Positions 59,801-64,000 of a DNA stretch of 64,000 bases are shown here, piece after piece. The position numbers and the translations under genes are program-made. The number at the start of each line of letters is the position of its first letter. Within the stretch, counting starts at the first letter, position 1. Origin of the DNA: Spartinivicinus marinus (lineage in GTDB: Bacteria > Pseudomonadota > Gammaproteobacteria > Pseudomonadales > Zooshikellaceae); the NCBI RefSeq assembly GCF_026309355.1, contig NZ_JAPJZK010000004.1:57917-121916 (forward strand), read 5' to 3'. Under the pieces are notes generated by a model that saw nothing but the letters and a program-made list of their open reading frames with translations, was not told the origin of the DNA and ran no database searches.

Positions 59801-60256
59801 GCAAAGTACACTTAACTATTAATTAATGAGCGTCACTCTGATACTTCAATCGATCGAATATCAATTATAGCTCTTCTGCCGTGTATTAAATTCAACCAAC
59901 CGGCTCTCAGATCTGCTCAGTGCTCCATTTCTACCCCACCTAACCTGTAGCCATTTCAAAACCCGCCGATAATCCTAAGATTCGGATGTTTCTATATACG
60001 ATAGTATCATAATACCGATTTTGGTATTTTTTATTATCAAAATTTGATTTTTATTACATTTTTATCTAAATATGACCGATAAGCTTAGTTATCGGACATT
60101 ATTATCTATCTTATGATAGTCACCCACCCCACCCCTCATTTTTTGTCCGTTTTTTCAACGATTCAGCGTTTTCGCACTTAATTTGGCTTGTCATTTTAAT
60201 TCGATACGATATGATACGATTAATATGATATGAATCGATATGATTAAGGGGCAATT
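59801..60256. repeat. Intergenic region with repeat B copy and KfrA operator
   Basis: Repeat B copy 7 lies at about 59890-59985 in reverse orientation (minus: TTATCGGCGGGTTTTGAAAT, GGTAGAAATGGAGCACTGAG). The following AT-rich sequence carries the kfrA upstream repeats. No gene is seen. Confidence 0.65.
60203..60245 (+). promoter_or_regulatory. Iterated operator upstream of kfrA
   Basis: GATACGAT occurs at 60203 and 60213, and TATGATA/T at 60210, 60224 and 60239, about 14 bp apart, ending 12 bp before the start codon. KfrA proteins repress themselves through operator repeats next to their start, so this is the likely binding site. Confidence 0.6.
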
Positions 60257-61240
60257 ATGGCAAGAGAAGGGGTGAGCTACGATGAAGTGGCCCAAGTGTG
60301 CGAGCAGCTTTATCGGGAAGGTCTAAAGCCGAACCAGCGTAATGTACGAGAGATACTGGGCACCGGCAGCACCTCAACGCTACTCCGCCATATCAATACT
60401 TGGAAAGAGCGCCAACAAGCCGCCGCCAATACCGAGCTTGACCTGCCTCAGTCGGTCATCGGCACAATTAAAAAAGCCATGCTGGAAGCCGTGGATAATG
60501 CGACCCAAAAACAGGAGGCTGCCCTGGTTGATGCCAAAGAACAGCTCCAAGAAGCCTTTCGGGGGTTGAATGCCTATGAAGATAAGATCAAGGTGTTAAA
60601 ACACGAAAAAAATACCCTGTTAGCACAGTCCGAAGCCAAAACCCTGGAACTGGAAAAGCAATTAGCCGCCACTCAGCGCCGGGCCGATGACCTAGAAACC
60701 CAAAATAAAGCCCTAAACAGTAAGCTGGATGAGGCCTTACGGGCCCAGGAAATCGCTCGTACCGAATCGGCTAAAGCCCAAATGCAGGTAGAGCGGGCTG
60801 ACATCGCCGTCGAGAAAGCCGAACAGCGTGGCGATGAACTGCGCCAGGAGTTAGAACAGCTCAAACCTGCTTTAACCACCGCAGAAAAAGCCGCCGCCAC
60901 CGCCGAAGCCGTCGCAAAAGAACAGAGCAAAGCGATTGACCGACTCGATACGGAATTGGCTGAGGACAAACAGGCTTTAACTGCCTTGCAATCCCGTTAT
61001 GACAATTTGCTCGGCCGCTATGAAGAAGCCGCCAAGATGGAAACTAAAGTGCAAGAGCAAGATAAACAAATTAGCCGGCTAGAATCAGACATTCTCAACC
61101 ATCAACGCCGTTATGAAGACCTGCTAGCAAAATATGAAGCCTGTACTCGGTTGGAATCTGCGACAACTGCTCGGCTGGCGGTATTGGAAGCCCAAAGCAG
61201 TCAACCTGCTAAGCCCACTGACAAATCAACCAAAAAATAA
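60257..61240 (+). CDS. kfrA: KfrA-like DNA-binding coiled-coil protein
   Basis: The 327-residue protein has a KfrA_N domain (about 1-60: MAREGVSYDEVAQVCEQLYR, then GLKPNQRNVREILGTGSTST, then LLRHINTWKERQQ) and about 250 residues of coiled coil rich in Ala, Glu, Gln and Lys. KfrA proteins help plasmid segregation and repress their own gene. This is typical of plasmids and chromids, so the region may derive from one. The start is at ATG 60257 after AAGGGG. Confidence 0.8.
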   Translation: MAREGVSYDEVAQVCEQLYREGLKPNQRNVREILGTGSTSTLLRHINTWKERQQAAANTELDLPQSVIGTIKKAMLEAVDNATQKQEAALVDAKEQLQEAFRGLNAYEDKIKVLKHEKNTLLAQSEAKTLELEKQLAATQRRADDLETQNKALNSKLDEALRAQEIARTESAKAQMQVERADIAVEKAEQRGDELRQELEQLKPALTTAEKAAATAEAVAKEQSKAIDRLDTELAEDKQALTALQSRYDNLLGRYEEAAKMETKVQEQDKQISRLESDILNHQRRYEDLLAKYEACTRLESATTARLAVLEAQSSQPAKPTDKSTKK

Positions 61241-61260
61241 CGCTACCCATAAGGAAACCA

Positions 61261-61467
61261 ATGATGTCAGACCAGTATGAAGAAAAACCCCTGTGGTTTC
61301 GGCTGGTAGTCGAAATGGATAATGGCCAATTGCATGCCGTTAGCCTGACCGACCAGCAACAAGAGGAACTACAACAGGCTCTCACCGACATTATGGGGGA
61401 TCAACCTTTACGTATTCATCCGGTGCCCTTTAGCACAGCCAAAGATATGGCCCCTACCCTTAATTGA
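61261..61467 (+). CDS. Small hypothetical protein downstream of kfrA
   Basis: A 68-residue protein starting 20 bp after the kfrA stop, with AAGGAAACC before its ATG. It has a beta-like start (LWFRLVVEMDNGQLHAVSL) and an alpha-helical middle (DQQQEELQQALTDIM). Likely co-transcribed with kfrA. No family is recognised. Confidence 0.6.
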   Translation: MMSDQYEEKPLWFRLVVEMDNGQLHAVSLTDQQQEELQQALTDIMGDQPLRIHPVPFSTAKDMAPTLN

Positions 61468-61599
61468 TCATAACCCTGCTTATTCGATCACTGTTCTTGA
61501 AAAAAAAATATATAACCAATTACCGCCTTGATGCATTTGGATATACTGAGCGATTTTTGATCTACCCTTCAGTTCTTCATCTAGTCGTAAGGAGGTAAA

Positions 61600-62418
61600 A
61601 TGGAGTCTGCATTAAATTGGGTGAATGAAAACTCAGATATGTTAATTGAGTATGCAATACAGATCGCACTAGCTTTTGTCGTCCTACTTGTTGGAATTCG
61701 AGTTGCTAAGTTGTGTGGTAAGTTGACTGAAAAGGCTTTTAATAGTCGCAGGGTTGATAAGGCTGTAGGCTCTTTTGTATCCAGTATTGTCTATGCCATT
61801 GTTCTTGCTGCAACAGTCTTGATGGCGCTTTCGCAAGTAGGGATTGAAACCACCTCTTTTATTGCCATTTTAGGTGCTGCAGGTCTTGCCGTTGGTTTGG
61901 CTTTGCAAGGTTCATTATCGAATTTTGCTTCAGGTGTTTTGATTATACTTTTACGCCCATTTAAATCTGGAGACTATATTGAGGCTGGCGGCCAGTCGGG
62001 TACTGTTACTAAAATAGAAATATTTTCAACGGAGCTGCGTACCCCTGATAATAAAGTCATAATAATGCCTAACTCTTCTGTTATGTCTGATGCTATTGTC
62101 AATTATTCTCGAGAAAAAACCCGTCGTATTGATTTGGTAATCGGTGTAGGGTACGAAGCTAACCTTAAGGAAGCCAAACAAGTGCTTTCTTCAATACTTG
62201 ATGCGGATGTACGGGTACTTAAAGATCCAGGCTATACAGTAGCTGTCTTGGAACTGGCGGACTCTAGCGTTAATTTTGCTGTTCGCCCATGGGTTAATAC
62301 AGTAGATTACTGGCCAACTTATTTTGAGTTAGTAGAAAAGATTAAACTCGCCTTGGATGAGGCAAATATTTCCATTCCTTTTCCACAAATGGACATACAT
62401 CTTCATAAAGATAAATAG
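61600..62418 (+). CDS. mscS: MscS-family mechanosensitive channel
   Basis: The 272-residue protein is a short MscS channel: three N-terminal helices (IQIALAFVVLLVGIRVAKL, AIVLAATVLMALSQVGI, FIAILGAAGLAVGLALQG) with the pore helix GAAGLAVGLALQGSLSNFAS, then the beta domain (RPFKSGDYIEAGGQSGTV) and C-terminal vestibule. It has a perfect TAAGGAGGT site before its ATG. Stretch gating protects cells during osmotic downshock. Length is normal for E. coli MscS. Confidence 0.9.
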   Translation: MESALNWVNENSDMLIEYAIQIALAFVVLLVGIRVAKLCGKLTEKAFNSRRVDKAVGSFVSSIVYAIVLAATVLMALSQVGIETTSFIAILGAAGLAVGLALQGSLSNFASGVLIILLRPFKSGDYIEAGGQSGTVTKIEIFSTELRTPDNKVIIMPNSSVMSDAIVNYSREKTRRIDLVIGVGYEANLKEAKQVLSSILDADVRVLKDPGYTVAVLELADSSVNFAVRPWVNTVDYWPTYFELVEKIKLALDEANISIPFPQMDIHLHKDK

Positions 62419-62732
62419 CCAATCGATATTATTGAACTGTCTACCCACGGTAAGGGTGTGTATGTATAGGTACTAAAAATATTTATTACTGCATGCTTGC
62501 CGGGGGAACATGTACAAACGACAAAACTGAATGCAGCTTTACCAGCAGAGTCTGCATAACAAGCCTAAATAAAGTTGCTCAAAATTCTATCTTGCAGCAA
62601 GGACATCAGTGCTATTCATTGAAAGGGAGTGGCGCTATGTAACAGATGACTCGGTGCTTTTACGCTAAGCAAATAACTAATAATCCTACTGATATAGCTA
62701 TTTGCTCCCTTTGATGCCGATCAACTAATAGT
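62419..62732. other. Intergenic stretch after mscS
   Basis: No gene, repeat or clear terminator seen here. Confidence 0.5.
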
Positions 62733-63521
62733 TTATGGACTAAATGCCCAACCCGGCTGCTGAATACCTGGACAGAGTTTAGCAAATTGTAAAAGGCGCC
62801 CTTTCTTATCCATGAGTTTCTTTGCCGAATTGATTAATACCTGGTTGATACGAAGATAAAGTCGTAGTGCACCCGGTTGCTGTTTAGGTACCATAATATG
62901 CAAATAACTTTTATCCGTATTTTTTTCATGATAAGTAATTTTTCGACGATCTGCTTCTGAGAAATATTTATTAAGAATTAATAGGCCATTATCAAGCGGC
63001 ATGGGTACTAGCGCCACTCGCTCTTTCAATAATAAGTTAAATGTGAGTCGTTCTATTCGTACCTGGCGTAACTGTAACTGATGGGTTTTGGCAGCCTCTT
63101 CAAATTGCCGGCCAAAATAGTAGGATGCTGTAATAGCTATCGGCCCTATATCTTTTAAATCAGCCAGGGTTTCCCACTGAACTGGCGTTGTCTTTAGGTG
63201 AAAAAAAACGGTTTTAATCGCATAAATAGGATAAGAAAAATAAAACTGTTTGGCTCGCGTTTGGTTACATATCCAGCCCGGCGATGCTTTCACATTTGCA
63301 GCCTGTGCATGGTTATAAGCAGCTTTCCAGCTATCATACCAATGATAATGTACGTCAATGCCCGCCTCACGGAATTGCAAGGTTAACTGCATGGCGAGCG
63401 TACCTTGGTCAGGCCTTTCATCATCGAAATACGGTGGCCATTTAGCTACCGCAAATGTCAGCATGTTAGCTGAAGAAGCCATGTTCATAGCTAGCAAACA
63501 AGCCCACAAGATAAGCTTCAT
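62733..63521 (-). CDS. Periplasmic binding-protein-like protein, orphan
   Basis: The 262-residue protein has a signal peptide (MKLILWACLLAMNMASSANM) and an SBP_bac_3-type fold: FAVAKWPPYFDDERPDQGTL, then IDVHYHWYDSWKAAYNHAQA, WETLADLKDIGPIAITASYYFG and LRINQVLINSAKKLMDKKGR. It overlaps the upstream small gene by 4 bp. No transporter genes are present. It may act as a sensor or accessory protein. Confidence 0.7.
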   Translation of the reverse strand: MKLILWACLLAMNMASSANMLTFAVAKWPPYFDDERPDQGTLAMQLTLQFREAGIDVHYHWYDSWKAAYNHAQAANVKASPGWICNQTRAKQFYFSYPIYAIKTVFFHLKTTPVQWETLADLKDIGPIAITASYYFGRQFEEAAKTHQLQLRQVRIERLTFNLLLKERVALVPMPLDNGLLILNKYFSEADRRKITYHEKNTDKSYLHIMVPKQQPGALRLYLRINQVLINSAKKLMDKKGRLLQFAKLCPGIQQPGWAFSP

Positions 63522-63763
63522 TGCTGAGATTTAGTGTTGTTTATCGATGAGCATGCTGGCGTTTGATTCCAGTCCGTTATTGACTTCGTTAGCGTGACAC
63601 CCTCTTTACCTTGCTTTTTCAGTTCAGCGATACTGGGTCTACCACTCTGGCCGTAAGGGACTTGGATTATTTGACCTCCCGATTTAAGAAAAGCGCTGAT
63701 TTGCTGCTCAATGGTTTTACTAGCGTTATTGTTCACCCTACGCGATGGTTTGATGTTTGGCAT
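63518..63763 (-). CDS. Small hypothetical protein coupled to the binding protein
   Basis: This 81-residue protein overlaps the following gene by 4 bp (ATGA). It is basic and mainly disordered, with a middle helical part (IEQQISAFLKSGGQIIQVPY) and a Gly-Arg-Pro-Ser turn as in phage SpoVT/antitoxin-like sequences. No confident family. Its start may be true as an ATG at 63763. Confidence 0.45.
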   Translation of the reverse strand: MPNIKPSRRVNNNASKTIEQQISAFLKSGGQIIQVPYGQSGRPSIAELKKQGKEGVTLTKSITDWNQTPACSSINNTKSQQ

Positions 63764-63862
63764 GGATGCCCCCTTGCTTGCGACACTTAATAAACAAGAA
63801 TAGAGGGTATCTTTAGTGATTGTGTATATCCTTTTTTAACGTTGACGTGACCCTAAGTAACA

Positions 63863-63952
63863 TGAATTCGGTGCAAAAGCCATCCATTGGTAAAACAAAC
63901 AATCAAAACGATCTTGTTTTGATCAATTAGGACAGTTTTTTCACCGAATTCA
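63863..63952. mobile_element. Short MITE-like element, TGAATTCGG ends
   Basis: TGAATTCGGTGCAAAA at 63863-63878 pairs with the reverse complement of TTTTTCACCGAATTCA at 63937-63952 (15 of 16 positions). The 90-bp element carries no ORF. The ends share TGAATTCGG with the element at 53268-53476, suggesting one mobiliser. Confidence 0.55.
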
Positions 63953-64000
63953 CATTATTAATTGACTCCCATTACTTATATAGTTGATCAATGAACTCTT

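Noticed and set aside
55600..59830. Integron attC sites between the small genes
   Set aside because: The spacers repeat and end near GTTA, but the 5' ends lack the complementary RYYYAAC box and the whole site is not palindromic. No integrase is seen.
1..64000. tRNA, rRNA or CRISPR array
   Set aside because: No cloverleaf with anticodon, rRNA-like stretch or regularly spaced repeat array was found by eye; a covariance search would be needed to exclude small RNAs.

Overview
The window looks like a chromosomal or large-replicon segment of a Gram-negative gammaproteobacterium. Evidence is the many lipoproteins and signal peptides, UmuD with an E. coli-type SOS box, MscS, Imm11/SMI1-type immunity genes, and IS630 and ISNCY-like elements. 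A marine Oceanospirillales-like host is a guess from general gene style only. No rRNA, tRNA or CRISPR array was seen.

Region 1 (1-27.5 kb, almost all minus strand) is a tightly packed contractile-tail phage structural operon, read right to left. It begins with baseplate and fibre genes: a zinc-binding protein, an S74 tail fibre, a glycine-rich adhesin, a gp27-like hub, a gp5-like spike and a PAAR tip. Two lipoproteins and one unrelated plus-strand gene interrupt it. It continues with a capsid-like protein, sheath, two tube-like proteins, a tail chaperone with a frameshift extension, the tape measure, a gp25-like wedge, a gpJ-like wedge and a gpI-like protein. It ends with coiled-coil proteins and a HExxH metallopeptidase-like protein. 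No terminase, portal, integrase or lysis gene is visible, and the cluster runs off the left edge. A structured non-coding segment with its own promoter and terminator lies just upstream of the first structural gene.

Region 2 (27.8-42 kb) is accessory: an orphan UmuD under a LexA box, a stand-alone WGR protein, a GNAT acetyltransferase between dispersed repeats, orphan periplasmic binding proteins, and a secreted block (phospholipase C/P1-nuclease-like protein, FG-GAP protein, lipoprotein, small cysteine-pair proteins). One small secreted gene is split by an IS630 element, which is itself split by an ISNCY-like element. Both insertions can be undone on paper using their inverted repeats and target duplications.

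Region 3 (42-47.5 kb) is a polymorphic-toxin locus: a toxin with a C-terminal AHH nuclease domain, frameshifted by a 5-bp tandem duplication, followed by four tandem Imm11 (DUF1629) paralogues and one unrelated immunity-like gene. An SMI1/KNR4 immunity remnant lies upstream.

Region 4 (49.4-55.2 kb) is a defence island: a complete Zorya type II system (zorA-zorB-zorE) and an AbiE type IV toxin-antitoxin pair with a near-perfect operator. Region 5 (55.3-59.8 kb) is a one-directional row of small immunity-like or membrane genes (barstar, PLDc_N-like, DUF4279-like, zinc ribbon, B-box, Sel1). They are separated by repeated intergenic modules that look like gene cassettes but are not integron attC sites. 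Region 6 (60.2-64 kb) holds a KfrA-like DNA-binding protein with an operator, MscS, another binding protein and a MITE-like repeat.
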